From positions 1 to 64,000 of the forward strand of contig NZ_WNHB01000001.1 of assembly GCF_009718825.1 (NCBI RefSeq): 64,000 nt of DNA. Direction: 5' to 3'. This DNA comes from Terrilactibacillus tamarindi (GTDB taxonomy: Bacteria; Bacillota; Bacilli; Bacillales; Sporolactobacillaceae). Numbering within the stretch: position 1 is the first letter of the stretch; the number at the start of each line of letters is the position of its first letter. Below the pieces are notes generated by a model that searched no databases, was not told the origin of the DNA, and saw only the letters and a program-made list of their open reading frames with translations. Below, piece by piece: positions 15,723-23,748 of this stretch. The position numbers were made by a program, and so were the translations under genes.

Positions 15723-16361
15723 ATGTTAAATAAATATGAAGTTTTGAACAAAATGAATCAAGGTCGGTTGGTAGCTGTCGTTCGCGGAAGTGACGCAGAG
15801 GATGCAATCAATATTTCAGAGTCTTGCATTCGCGGCGGGATCCAAAGTATTGAGGTCGCTTTTACTACACCGAATTGCCTGGAGGCTATTCGGAAACTAG
15901 CCGATCAGGAGCGTGATGCGCTAATCGGTGCGGGAACAGTTCTTGATCCAGAAACAGCCCGGCTGTCAATCCTTTACGGCGCCGCATTTGTTGTCAGTCC
16001 GAATTTTTCAAAAGCGATCTGCGAAGTATGCAACCTGTATTCCGTTCCCTATTTACCTGGCTGTCTGACTGTATCCGAAATGGTTGAGGCTTTGAAAGCT
16101 GGTGTGGATGTCGTCAAAGTCTTCCCTGGAAGTACCGTTGGAACCGGATTTATCAAAAATATCAAAGGGCCACTACCTAATATCCAACTAATGCCGACCG
16201 GTGGTGTTAATCTGCAAAATGTTACAGAATGGCTGGATCAGGGCTGCTTTGCAGTTGGAGTCGGCAGTGTACTGACAAAAGGTGCGGAAAAGGGGAACTA
16301 CACGTGCGTTGAGGAGAACGCGGAACAGTTCGCCCATAAAGTAAGCGCTTATAGTTGTTAA
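15723..16361 (+). CDS. eda: KDPG aldolase (2-keto-3-deoxy-6-phosphogluconate aldolase)
   Basis: 212 residues, the usual size of this class I aldolase. Cleaves KDPG to pyruvate and glyceraldehyde 3-phosphate, the last step of the Entner-Doudoroff pathway. Key residues are visible: Arg21 (AVVRG), Glu44 (SIEVAFTTP), the Schiff-base Lys132 in VVKVFPGS, and the phosphate-binding PTGGV near 159-163. It begins 23 bases after the dehydratase with GGAGAG upstream, so the two are co-transcribed. It could also accept KDPGal. Confidence 0.92.
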   Translation: MLNKYEVLNKMNQGRLVAVVRGSDAEDAINISESCIRGGIQSIEVAFTTPNCLEAIRKLADQERDALIGAGTVLDPETARLSILYGAAFVVSPNFSKAICEVCNLYSVPYLPGCLTVSEMVEALKAGVDVVKVFPGSTVGTGFIKNIKGPLPNIQLMPTGGVNLQNVTEWLDQGCFAVGVGSVLTKGAEKGNYTCVEENAEQFAHKVSAYSC

Positions 16362-16429
16362 ACAAGATAGTTATTTGATCGTGTTCAAATGAAAATAGTC
16401 AAAAACATTAAAAGAAAGATGTGGTTTTC

Positions 16430-17758
16430 ATGAGCAGTGCCTATCTCATTTCGATTACTGTTCTTGCCATTGCACTCGTTATTGTCGGGGTGACATGGTT
16501 TAAATGGCATGCATTTATCAGTTTGTCAGTCGCAAGTATACTGCTTGGCCTTGCGGCTGGCCTTCCAATCACGAAAATTGCTATAGATTATGAGCAAGGT
16601 GTCGGTGATATCCTCAGTTCATTGCTAGGTATCCTTGCTCTGGGCACGATTCTTGGTAAGATGATGTCTGAATCAGGAGCGGGTGTTCAGATTTCAAACT
16701 TTTTTACCCGGGCATTTGGTGAACGAAATCTTCCGTGGGCCACTTTCTTTGCTGGATTGATTATTAGTATCCCGGTATTTTTTGAAGTCGGACTTGTTAT
16801 TCTGCTACCACTGGTCATTGCAATTCAGAAAACGACAAAAAAGAATCTGCTGTTAATTGCGATACCAATGATTTCGGCAATGTCCATTTCACATGGCATT
16901 GTTCCGCCCCATCCGGGAGCAATGGCAGCCATCGGAATCTTTCATGCTGATGTAGGTCAGGTTCTGCTTTATTCATTAATTGTTACTTTGCCTGCCGGTA
17001 TTATTGGCGGCCCGCTGTTTGCTTACTATATAAGCAAAAGGGTTAAACCGGAAACGGAACCGAAAGTCGTTGCTGCGAATGTTTCAGCGACAACCTATCC
17101 GTCCGCCGGTGTTTCATTTTTTACGATTCTGCTACCAATCTTTTTAATGGTTGGGACGGTTATAGTACCATTTACTCCAATGCCTTCTCAGCTGGCAGAT
17201 GTTTTGAGCTTCATAGGTAATCCACTGATCGCTTTAATGATTTCAGTGTTTGTTGCCTATTATCTATTAGGAATCAGACAGGGTATCAGTCGGAAATTGA
17301 TTAATAAGCTAACTGGAAGCTCTCTGGCCCCACTGGCATCGATTATGATGATCATTGGTGCGGGCGGTGCATTTAAACAAATTCTAATCTCCTCAGGTGT
17401 CGGCGATGCGATAGCCCAAGTTGCGACGGAATGGCAACTTTCTCCGCTTATTATGGCCTTTGTTGTTGCCGGGCTGATTCGTATCGCAACCGGTTCGGCG
17501 ACAGTTGCACTGACAACGTCTGCCGGCATAATCGATCCCATCATCGTCCATATGACCGGGATAAATCTCCCGCTTTTAGTTATTGCGATCGGTGCCGGCT
17601 CGCTGATGTTTTCTCATGTGAATGATGCCGGTTTCTGGATGGTTAAGGAGTATTTGGGCCTATCCGTGAAGCAGACATTCAAGACCTGGACCGTATTGGA
17701 AACGTTGCTCTCTTTTGCAGCATTCTTCATCGTCTTGATTATCAATTTATTTGTCTAA
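16430..17758 (+). CDS. gntP: GntP-family gluconate:H+ symporter
   Basis: 442 residues, predicted 12-14 membrane helices. Sequence blocks typical of GntP permeases are visible: GTILGKMMSESGAGVQIS, ISHGIVPPHPGAMAAIG, and GSLMFSHVNDAGFWMVKEY near the C-terminus. Imports gluconate or a related sugar acid for the upstream enzymes. A GTG at 16421 is in frame; ATG 16430 is taken as the start because the family begins with a short polar lead. No separate promoter is seen in the 68-base gap after eda, so it is most likely the last operon gene. Confidence 0.88.
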   Translation: MSSAYLISITVLAIALVIVGVTWFKWHAFISLSVASILLGLAAGLPITKIAIDYEQGVGDILSSLLGILALGTILGKMMSESGAGVQISNFFTRAFGERNLPWATFFAGLIISIPVFFEVGLVILLPLVIAIQKTTKKNLLLIAIPMISAMSISHGIVPPHPGAMAAIGIFHADVGQVLLYSLIVTLPAGIIGGPLFAYYISKRVKPETEPKVVAANVSATTYPSAGVSFFTILLPIFLMVGTVIVPFTPMPSQLADVLSFIGNPLIALMISVFVAYYLLGIRQGISRKLINKLTGSSLAPLASIMMIIGAGGAFKQILISSGVGDAIAQVATEWQLSPLIMAFVVAGLIRIATGSATVALTTSAGIIDPIIVHMTGINLPLLVIAIGAGSLMFSHVNDAGFWMVKEYLGLSVKQTFKTWTVLETLLSFAAFFIVLIINLFV

Positions 17759-17872
17759 TCAAAGCAGCTGTTAAAAGGATAGTCGGAGTCCGCATTCTTA
17801 GGCCACATATTAACTGGTTGAACGGTTAATATAATTGACAGCGAAAGAAGGCAACACTTACTTATATACTAT

Positions 17873-17886
17873 GTAAACCGGTTTAC
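17873..17886 (+). promoter_or_regulatory. orphan LacI-type operator palindrome
   Basis: Perfect 14-base palindrome GTAAACCGGTTTAC, the form of operator bound by LacI/GalR-family regulators (central CG). A TTGACA lies at 17835-17840. No gene follows for 300 bases, so this looks like the control region of a lost sugar operon, or a second control point after gntP. Confidence 0.45.
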
Positions 17887-17961
17887 CCTAATGTTCAACC
17901 CGAATATGTAAGCGCATAATTGACGGTGCCTGGCACCATTCGGCGATTTAGAATGAGTTAT

Positions 17962-18083
17962 TTTAAAACGATAAAACACTCACAAATGTTGATATATCAA
18001 TGTTTGTGAGTGTTTTTTATTTTGCTAGAAAAGGGATAAAACAAGGTAGGATATGAATTCATTTTACACATTTCATTTTTTAC
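17962..18083 (+). repeat. direct repeat copy B (second tRNA-operon end)
   Basis: Diverged copy of 1945-2062, covering the terminator hairpin and about 60 bases downstream. It marks the right edge of the accessory block. The preceding tRNA-Leu 3' end is not repeated, so this is not a classic tRNA attachment-site duplication. Confidence 0.7.
17974..18023 (+). terminator. terminator, copy of the tRNA-operon terminator
   Basis: Stem AAACACTCACAAATGTTGAT with its near-perfect complement and TTTTTT. It can serve the gluconate operon. Pairing here is better than in copy A at 1958. Confidence 0.8.
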
Positions 18084-18186
18084 GCAACCGAAATGTGTAA
18101 AGACTTAATCATGTTTCAGGTTTTTGAAAATGATAGAATATAATTTAGGAAAAGTTTGACCAATTTCTAAACAGGGAGTTTTATAA

Positions 18187-18687
18187 GTGGGAAATAAGAA
18201 ACGAGGCCATTACTGTTTAGCATGTGGGGATTATCTAGCCAATGAGAAATTTGGCGGGACAGGCCACGGTAAACATCTATGCAAAGATTGTAAAAGGAAG
18301 GGTAGAAAGGTATACTCAGAGTCAAATTCCGATTATGATCGAGAACTACACCGTCTATCCAAAGCTATTAGAAACTGTATGATATTGTATACGGAAGATG
18401 GAAATTTTTTCTTATTTGAATATCAAAGATCACGTTATATTATACGTAATGACTTTGATTCCGACATTTTTGTTTATCAAGAAAAAACTGAGCAGAAATT
18501 TTTCATATCTGAAGCATTACAAAAAAACAAAGTATTAATGGAAGTTTTATACAAGAAATACTACGATACAATGGAAAACGGTTATACTCTTGATTATGAA
18601 GAAGTACTTGAAGATGGGTCTTTAAAAATATCAAAGAAACGCAGACAGCACCTTGACGTTATATTATCATTACAGCATTTGAGGTAA
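18187..18687 (+). CDS. hypothetical zinc-ribbon protein
   Basis: 166 residues from a GTG start behind AGGGAG (18173-18178). The N-terminus has a four-cysteine zinc-ribbon pattern, Cys10-x2-Cys13 and Cys32-x2-Cys35 (YCLACG and LCKDCK), with His/Lys between. The rest is helical with no motif I recognise. Similar small zinc-ribbon proteins occur singly in Bacillales with unknown function. Its promoter must lie just after repeat copy B; the run TTGACC at 18156-18161 is a possible -35. Confidence 0.65.
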   Translation: MGNKKRGHYCLACGDYLANEKFGGTGHGKHLCKDCKRKGRKVYSESNSDYDRELHRLSKAIRNCMILYTEDGNFFLFEYQRSRYIIRNDFDSDIFVYQEKTEQKFFISEALQKNKVLMEVLYKKYYDTMENGYTLDYEEVLEDGSLKISKKRRQHLDVILSLQHLR

Positions 18688-18787
18688 TTTAAGTTTAGTT
18701 TAAGGAAGAATATAATCGACAAGTGTCTAGCACCAAATATTAAGAGGTTGACTTTGTATCCGATAATGAGAGGATTTGAATTTGAAT

Positions 18788-19741
18788 ATGATAGATAATT
18801 TTTGGCGTGACTTACCACGACCATTTTTTGTACTTGCACCAATGGAAGATGTGACGGATGTAGTTTTTCGCCATGTAGTGAGTAAAGCAGGTCGACCTGA
18901 TGTGTTTTTTACAGAGTTTACAAACACGGAGAGTTATTGTCACCCAGAGGGAAACCATAGTGTGCGTGGGCGTTTAACTTTTACAGAGGATGAACAACCA
19001 ATGGTTGCACATATATGGGGGGATAAGCCCGAATGTTTTCGGCAAATGAGTATGGGTATGGCGAAACTAGGGTTTAAGGGTGTGGATATCAATATGGGAT
19101 GTCCTGTACCTAATGTGACATCCAATGGGAAGGGAAGCGGACTTATCCGTCGTCCAGAAATCGCTGCAGATGTAATACAAGCAGCAAAAGCAGGAGGATT
19201 GCCTGTAAGTGTGAAAACAAGACTTGGTTATACGGATGTAGCCGAATGGCAGGACTGGCTAACACATATATTGAGACAAGACATCGCTAATCTTTCTATT
19301 CATTTGCGTACAAGAAAGGAAATGAGCAAAGTAGATGCTCATTGGGAGTTGATTCCGGAGATCAAGAAACTTTGTGATCGTGTGGCACCAGATACATGTT
19401 TGACGATTAATGGGGATATTCCTGACCGTCAAACCGGCTTGAAGCTCGCTCATCAATATGGTGTTGATGGGATTATGATTGGGCGTGGTGTGTTTAAAAA
19501 TCCATTTGCCTTTGAAAAAGAGCCGAAAGATCATAGCAGTAAGGAATTGCTGGATCTCTTAAGATTGCATCTTGATCTCCATGATAAATATTCAAAAGAA
19601 TTAGAGCCACGTCCATTCAAAGCTCTTCATCGCTTTTTTAAGATATATGTCAAAGGGTTTCGAGGGGCGAGTGGATTGAGAAATCAATTGATGAGTACAA
19701 AGACAACAGATGAAGTGCGTGCATTACTCGATAACTTTTGA
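18788..19741 (+). CDS. dus: tRNA-dihydrouridine synthase (YfjN-type)
   Basis: 317 residues. FMN-dependent reduction of uridine in the tRNA D-loop. TIM-barrel start [16 protein letters not shown] (12-27), catalytic Cys105 in NMGCPVPNV with the following GKGSGL, and flavin-binding SVKTRLGY and GRGVFKNPF. The sequence strongly resembles B. subtilis YfjN rather than DusB next to folate genes. The frame also has TTG codons at 18776 and 18782 near GAGAGG; ATG 18788 is the conservative start. It follows a GTGTCTAGCACC repeat derivative and ends beside another. Confidence 0.88.
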   Translation: MIDNFWRDLPRPFFVLAPMEDVTDVVFRHVVSKAGRPDVFFTEFTNTESYCHPEGNHSVRGRLTFTEDEQPMVAHIWGDKPECFRQMSMGMAKLGFKGVDINMGCPVPNVTSNGKGSGLIRRPEIAADVIQAAKAGGLPVSVKTRLGYTDVAEWQDWLTHILRQDIANLSIHLRTRKEMSKVDAHWELIPEIKKLCDRVAPDTCLTINGDIPDRQTGLKLAHQYGVDGIMIGRGVFKNPFAFEKEPKDHSSKELLDLLRLHLDLHDKYSKELEPRPFKALHRFFKIYVKGFRGASGLRNQLMSTKTTDEVRALLDNF

Positions 19742-19819
19742 CAAGTGCCTGGTATCAAATATTAAGCTTCAATCAATGAGGGTTTTCTTCATTCCCAACT
19801 GATTATTAGTAGAATTAGT

Positions 19820-19895
19820 TATCCCCCACCTAGGAATGCTCGTTTGCACTCATTACCTTGAGGTGGGGGTCTTTACTTGTCTTTAATGCGGGATA
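19820..19895 (+). repeat. two-hairpin repeat element, partial copy
   Basis: CCCCCACCTAGG ... CTTGAGGTGGGGGTCTTTA then CTTGTCTTTAATGCGGGATAA. Matches the right half of the full element at 50659-50801. The arms CCCCCACCT and AGGTGGGGG form a strong hairpin that may also end dus transcription. Confidence 0.7.
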
Positions 19896-20011
19896 ATAGA
19901 GATATTAATCAATCCTAAAAGCGAAGCCACAAGAATCGTCGGTAGAGGGATAGCCTAAATCCATTACAGTCTAATTTGAGGGTCTAATCTAAGATACGAG
20001 GAGATATTCAC

Positions 20012-20707
20012 ATGACACATCATTCAAAACATAGCCATGCAATGTGTATTCGTTTGGTACCTATTTTTAATCACTTAGAGGACCAACAGATGAATAAAAT
20101 AGCCGAATCGGCAAAAACGTTGGAGTTGCAAAAGGGGGAGATGCTCTTTCGTGCTGGAGAAAGTGATGATGCTTTGTATATTGTGAGTAAAGGAAAAGTT
20201 CAAATTTACCGTTTAGCTGATTCAGGAAAAGAACAACTGATCAGAATATTGAATCCTGGAGATTTTGTTGGGGAATGGACCTTATTTCATCCTGGTGAGG
20301 TTCATGAAAATTATGCGGAAGCTATAGAGAAAACATCAATTTGCTTAATCAAACAGACCGATTTACAAGCCCATTTGTTACAGCATCCGACGATTGCCTT
20401 AAAAATCATCGAAGAGATGTCCTCACGCTTAAAAGGTTCGGAAAAGCAAACCATGCAAGTAGCGATAGAAAAGGTCGAAACACGGATTATTGCATTTTTA
20501 GTAGACTGTGTGGAAAATGATGAAGAAAATAGTCCCACAATTACTTTACCTATGGCAAAAAAAGATTTAGCCTCATATCTAGGTTCAACGCCTGAAACCA
20601 TGAGTCGGAAATTTACGGAGCTAGAACACAAAGGATTAATTGAACAATTACCAAAAAGGAAGATTAGAATTCCTGACTTAGATAAATTACTTCAATACGC
20701 TAAATAG
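20012..20707 (+). CDS. Crp/Fnr-family regulator (FLP-like), beside the metal ATPase
   Basis: 231 residues. His/Cys-bearing N-terminus (HHSKHSHAMCIRLVPIF), cyclic-nucleotide-type beta-barrel (about 25-130), dimer helix, and a C-terminal winged helix with TPETMSRKF carrying the E..SR reading residues of Fnr. It lacks a four-cysteine iron-sulfur set. Proteins starting like this include the FLP regulators of lactic acid bacteria, which have been linked to zinc homeostasis and redox sensing. Placement 123 bases before the P-type ATPase suggests it controls that gene. RBS GGAGAT at 20001-20006. Confidence 0.8.
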   Translation: MTHHSKHSHAMCIRLVPIFNHLEDQQMNKIAESAKTLELQKGEMLFRAGESDDALYIVSKGKVQIYRLADSGKEQLIRILNPGDFVGEWTLFHPGEVHENYAEAIEKTSICLIKQTDLQAHLLQHPTIALKIIEEMSSRLKGSEKQTMQVAIEKVETRIIAFLVDCVENDEENSPTITLPMAKKDLASYLGSTPETMSRKFTELEHKGLIEQLPKRKIRIPDLDKLLQYAK

Positions 20708-20830
20708 CAGATCTCCTTACTTTTAGAAAACTCTTTTTCATTTCTTGACCAAGGTCAATTCCTTCTAGTTTTGATTCCTTTAAGATTAAGTCATCATAGG
20801 GAAATAAGATCAAAAAATGGGGGAATCAAA

Positions 20831-22747
20831 ATGATAGAAAGAATACATCGTTACAAAAATCATCTGACTTTGCTTTCTGGTTTTATAATTGCCGCAGCTT
20901 TTATAGCAAAGGTATTTAAAATTGCCGAATGGAGTAATGGTCTTCTTGTTGTAGCAACCATCATTGCCGTTATTCCGATTGCGATTAAAGCCTGGCAAGC
21001 GATTCGCATGAGGGTATTTAGTATTGAATTACTCGTGACAATGGCTGTCATTGGAGCTGTTTTTATTCATGAATATACGGAGTCAGCCGTCGTGACCTTC
21101 TTATTTTTGTTCGGAGATTATTTAGAAGTCCGAACGTTACAAAAGACACGTTCATCACTGAAGGAATTAGTGGATATGGCGCCTCAGGAAGCAACATTAC
21201 TTCGCGAGGATGGTACCAGACAGACTATTAGCATTGATGATGTACAAAAAGGTCACCGTTTAGTTGTTTTACCTGGAGGTAAGATTCCGGTGGATGGGGT
21301 GATTGTACAAGGTCACGCGTCAATCAACGAAGCCGCTATTACGGGTGAATCTCTGCCCATTAACAAAGCAAACAATGACCACGTATACAGTGGCTCAATC
21401 CTTGACACAGGTTATCTCGAAATTATTGCAGAAAAGGTTGGGGATGATACAACTTTTGCGAAAATTATTGAACTTGTCGAAGAGGCACAGGAGTCTAAAT
21501 CAAAAGCAGAACGTTTCTTAGATCGATTTTCCAGTTACTATACACCAACAATTGCTCTTCTTTCTGTACTCGTTTATATCATGACTCGTGATTTGCACTT
21601 AGCTATTACGTTCCTAGTCATTGCTTGCCCAGGTGCACTGGTCATCGGAGCTCCAGTTTCTAATGTTGCGGGGATTGGTAACGGAGCAAAAAATGGCGTT
21701 TTGATCAAAGGCGGTGACATCATGGAAAATTTCGCTAAGGTTGATACGTTAGTTTTTGATAAAACAGGGACCTTAACAAAAGGAAAACCGGAAGTAACGG
21801 ATTTGCACACTTTTACCTTTATGCCAGCTGACAAGATATTTGGCTTAGTTGCAAAAGCAGAATCGATCTCGGAACACCATTTAGGTCAAACGATTGTTAA
21901 AGAAGCAGAAAGGAAGAGAATGGATTTAAATTCTTACACAATTAGTGAAGGCGAAGCCATTAAAGGTCATGGTATCACAGCTACAGTTGATGGTTATTCA
22001 ATTGTTGCAGGTAACCGTAAGCTGATGGACGCTGAAAGAATCGAGATCCATTCTGACGCGGCAGAATATGCGGTTGATCGAGAAAAAGCGGGGAACACAG
22101 CGATCTTCATTGCTATTGATGACCAGTTAGTTGCGATTATATCGGTTGCAGACCAAATTCGAGATGACACTAAAGTGGCCTTAGAAGATATGCGAGCAAA
22201 TGGAATAAAACGAATGGTTATGTTAACAGGGGATAACCGTCATACAGCTGAAGCCGTAGCAAATCAACTTGGAATAGATGAGTTTCATGCAGAATTATTG
22301 CCAAATGAAAAAGTAGAGTATGTGAAGAAATTAAAAGAACAAGGAGCCATTGTCGCCATGGCTGGGGATGGAATCAATGATGCACCCGCCATTGCAACGG
22401 CAGATATTGGAATAGCTATGGGTGAAGGCGGCACAGATGTTTCAATGGAAACAGCGGATGTTGTTTTAATGGCAGATAAACTTTCTCAATATGCACATGC
22501 CTATTCTTTATCAAAAGCGACAATACGGAACATGCATCAAAATATCACGATTGCCTTAGCAGTTGTCGTCATCTTGATCCTTGGTGTACTTGCTGGACAA
22601 TTGCATCTCGCTAGTGGGATGTTTATCCATGAAGGCAGCGTACTCGTTGTCATCTTGAATGCCATGCGTTTAATCGGGTTTAAAACGAAAGCCAGCCAAA
22701 AACATAAAAAACAACATCATAAAGTAAGAGAGTCTTATGTTTCATAA
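20831..22747 (+). CDS. P1B-type heavy-metal ATPase with atypical CPG motif
   Basis: 638 residues. Membrane metal exporter: actuator TGES (171-174), phosphorylation site DKTGT (Asp310), hinge GDGINDAPA near 515. Two signature positions are unusual: the membrane metal-site motif is Cys-Pro-Gly (ACPGALVIG, Cys266) instead of CPC, CPH or SPC, and the nucleotide-domain HP dipeptide is HH (SEHHLG, 348-353). No metal-binding domain at the N-terminus; the C-terminus ends with a His/Lys cluster. The start ATG 20831 lies behind GGGGGAA; the frame opens at 20771. A separate HMA protein follows. Substrate unknown; Zn, Cd or Cu are candidates. Confidence 0.85.
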   Translation: MIERIHRYKNHLTLLSGFIIAAAFIAKVFKIAEWSNGLLVVATIIAVIPIAIKAWQAIRMRVFSIELLVTMAVIGAVFIHEYTESAVVTFLFLFGDYLEVRTLQKTRSSLKELVDMAPQEATLLREDGTRQTISIDDVQKGHRLVVLPGGKIPVDGVIVQGHASINEAAITGESLPINKANNDHVYSGSILDTGYLEIIAEKVGDDTTFAKIIELVEEAQESKSKAERFLDRFSSYYTPTIALLSVLVYIMTRDLHLAITFLVIACPGALVIGAPVSNVAGIGNGAKNGVLIKGGDIMENFAKVDTLVFDKTGTLTKGKPEVTDLHTFTFMPADKIFGLVAKAESISEHHLGQTIVKEAERKRMDLNSYTISEGEAIKGHGITATVDGYSIVAGNRKLMDAERIEIHSDAAEYAVDREKAGNTAIFIAIDDQLVAIISVADQIRDDTKVALEDMRANGIKRMVMLTGDNRHTAEAVANQLGIDEFHAELLPNEKVEYVKKLKEQGAIVAMAGDGINDAPAIATADIGIAMGEGGTDVSMETADVVLMADKLSQYAHAYSLSKATIRNMHQNITIALAVVVILILGVLAGQLHLASGMFIHEGSVLVVILNAMRLIGFKTKASQKHKKQHHKVRESYVS

Positions 22748-22827
22748 AAAAAATCTACAACTTGATAAGCATCAATTTTTTAAATGAAGAAACGATTTAA
22801 AATAAAAGAAAAAGGAGGCAATAAAAA

Positions 22828-23055
22828 ATGTCAAAAGCAAAAGCTACTTTCCAATTAGAACCATTAACTTGTCCATCATGTATTAAAAAAATTGAAACAA
22901 CACTCAATAAGACTGAAGGTGTAGAATCCGCCAAAGTCATGTTTAACTCAAGTAAGGTAAAAACTGAGTTTGATGAATGCCAAGTAAAGGCAAGTCAACT
23001 AGAAGAAACAATCAAAAAACTGGGTTATCCAGTATTATCTTCAAAAGTGTTATAA
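22828..23055 (+). CDS. HMA-domain metal-binding protein (CopZ-like)
   Basis: 75 residues, one ferredoxin-like HMA domain with the metal site Cys15-x2-Cys18 in LTCPSCIKKIE. Start ATG behind AAAGGAGG. It lies 80 bases after the ATPase, which itself lacks such a domain, so this is probably the trans-acting metal carrier or sensor for that pump. The loop has P-S between the Cys residues instead of the common x-H/A-C of copper chaperones, so metal choice is open. Confidence 0.82.
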   Translation: MSKAKATFQLEPLTCPSCIKKIETTLNKTEGVESAKVMFNSSKVKTEFDECQVKASQLEETIKKLGYPVLSSKVL

Positions 23056-23134
23056 AAAGAGATTCTAAGGGTACTAAATCTAATCTTAAAAATGATAGGT
23101 AAAAATTTAATTTCCTTTTATATGAATCATAATC

Positions 23135-23166
23135 CCCTGAAGAGATTTTTTCTTCAGGGTTTTTTG
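23135..23166 (+). terminator. terminator of the metal ATPase operon
   Basis: Stem CCCTGAAGA (23135-23143) with TCTTCAGGG (23151-23159) followed by TTTTTT. Confidence 0.88.
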
Positions 23167-23204
23167 ATAAGATAAATACATAGTGTTCTTTAAAATTCAC
23201 ATGG

Positions 23205-23389
23205 AAAAGAGTGCTGCGGCATTTAGATTGATTATGGCAACTAGAGGTGAAACCTTCTTGGATTACCGCCTTAAAAGGTTGATAGAAGCAGGAGCTTTTT
23301 GGGTAGAAGATAATTTTGATGCTAGGAATGAAACTGTATGTGGGGGTGGGGAGTATGAATTGTTTTTGCGGGAACAGAGAAACAAATGA
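23205..23389 (+). pseudogene. possible 3' remnant of a DUF3658/DUF1835-type gene
   Basis: The frame reads TRGETFLDYRLKRLIEAGAF followed by WVEDNFDARNETVC. The segment ETFLDYRLKRLIEAGAF resembles the C-terminal region of DUF1835/DUF3658 proteins (GDTFLEYRIRKLIE-type). No proper start or ribosome site; the upstream part is missing. Weak identification. Confidence 0.3.
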
Positions 23390-23693
23390 TTTAAAAATAG
23401 AAGGAGATGTCGGAGCAGACCCGATTTGGTGTAATAAATGCGGTTGCAACCTTGACATAGAGGATATTCCGATTTCAGATGTATTAGCAGAGGAATTAGT
23501 ATCTTGGGCAATGAAGTACGGAGAATGGATTGATTGGGACAAAGACAAATTGCTCCCTAACGGTATTGAACTGGAAGATGAGTTTAATCAAATTGGGGTG
23601 GCTTTAACTGAAAAAGTAAAACAAGAACTTGGTCATAAATATAAAGTAAAATACTCCCTATCAACGAGTGCGAGGTATTATTCGAAAAATTAA
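23355..23693 (+). CDS. hypothetical small zinc-ribbon protein
   Basis: 112 residues. Start ATG 23355 directly behind GGGGAG. Cysteines Cys3, Cys5, Cys26, Cys29 and Cys31 (NCFCGN and WCNKCGC) could bind zinc. Two Trp-rich helices follow (LVSWAMKYGEWIDW). Family not recognised; proteins of this look occur in Bacillaceae as uncharacterised. It overlaps the end of the preceding remnant in another frame. Confidence 0.55.
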   Translation: MNCFCGNRETNDLKIEGDVGADPIWCNKCGCNLDIEDIPISDVLAEELVSWAMKYGEWIDWDKDKLLPNGIELEDEFNQIGVALTEKVKQELGHKYKVKYSLSTSARYYSKN

Positions 23694-23748
23694 TAAACGT
23701 CTTGGAAAGAATGGTAGAATAAAAGTTATGAAAGAGTAGGTGAATACG

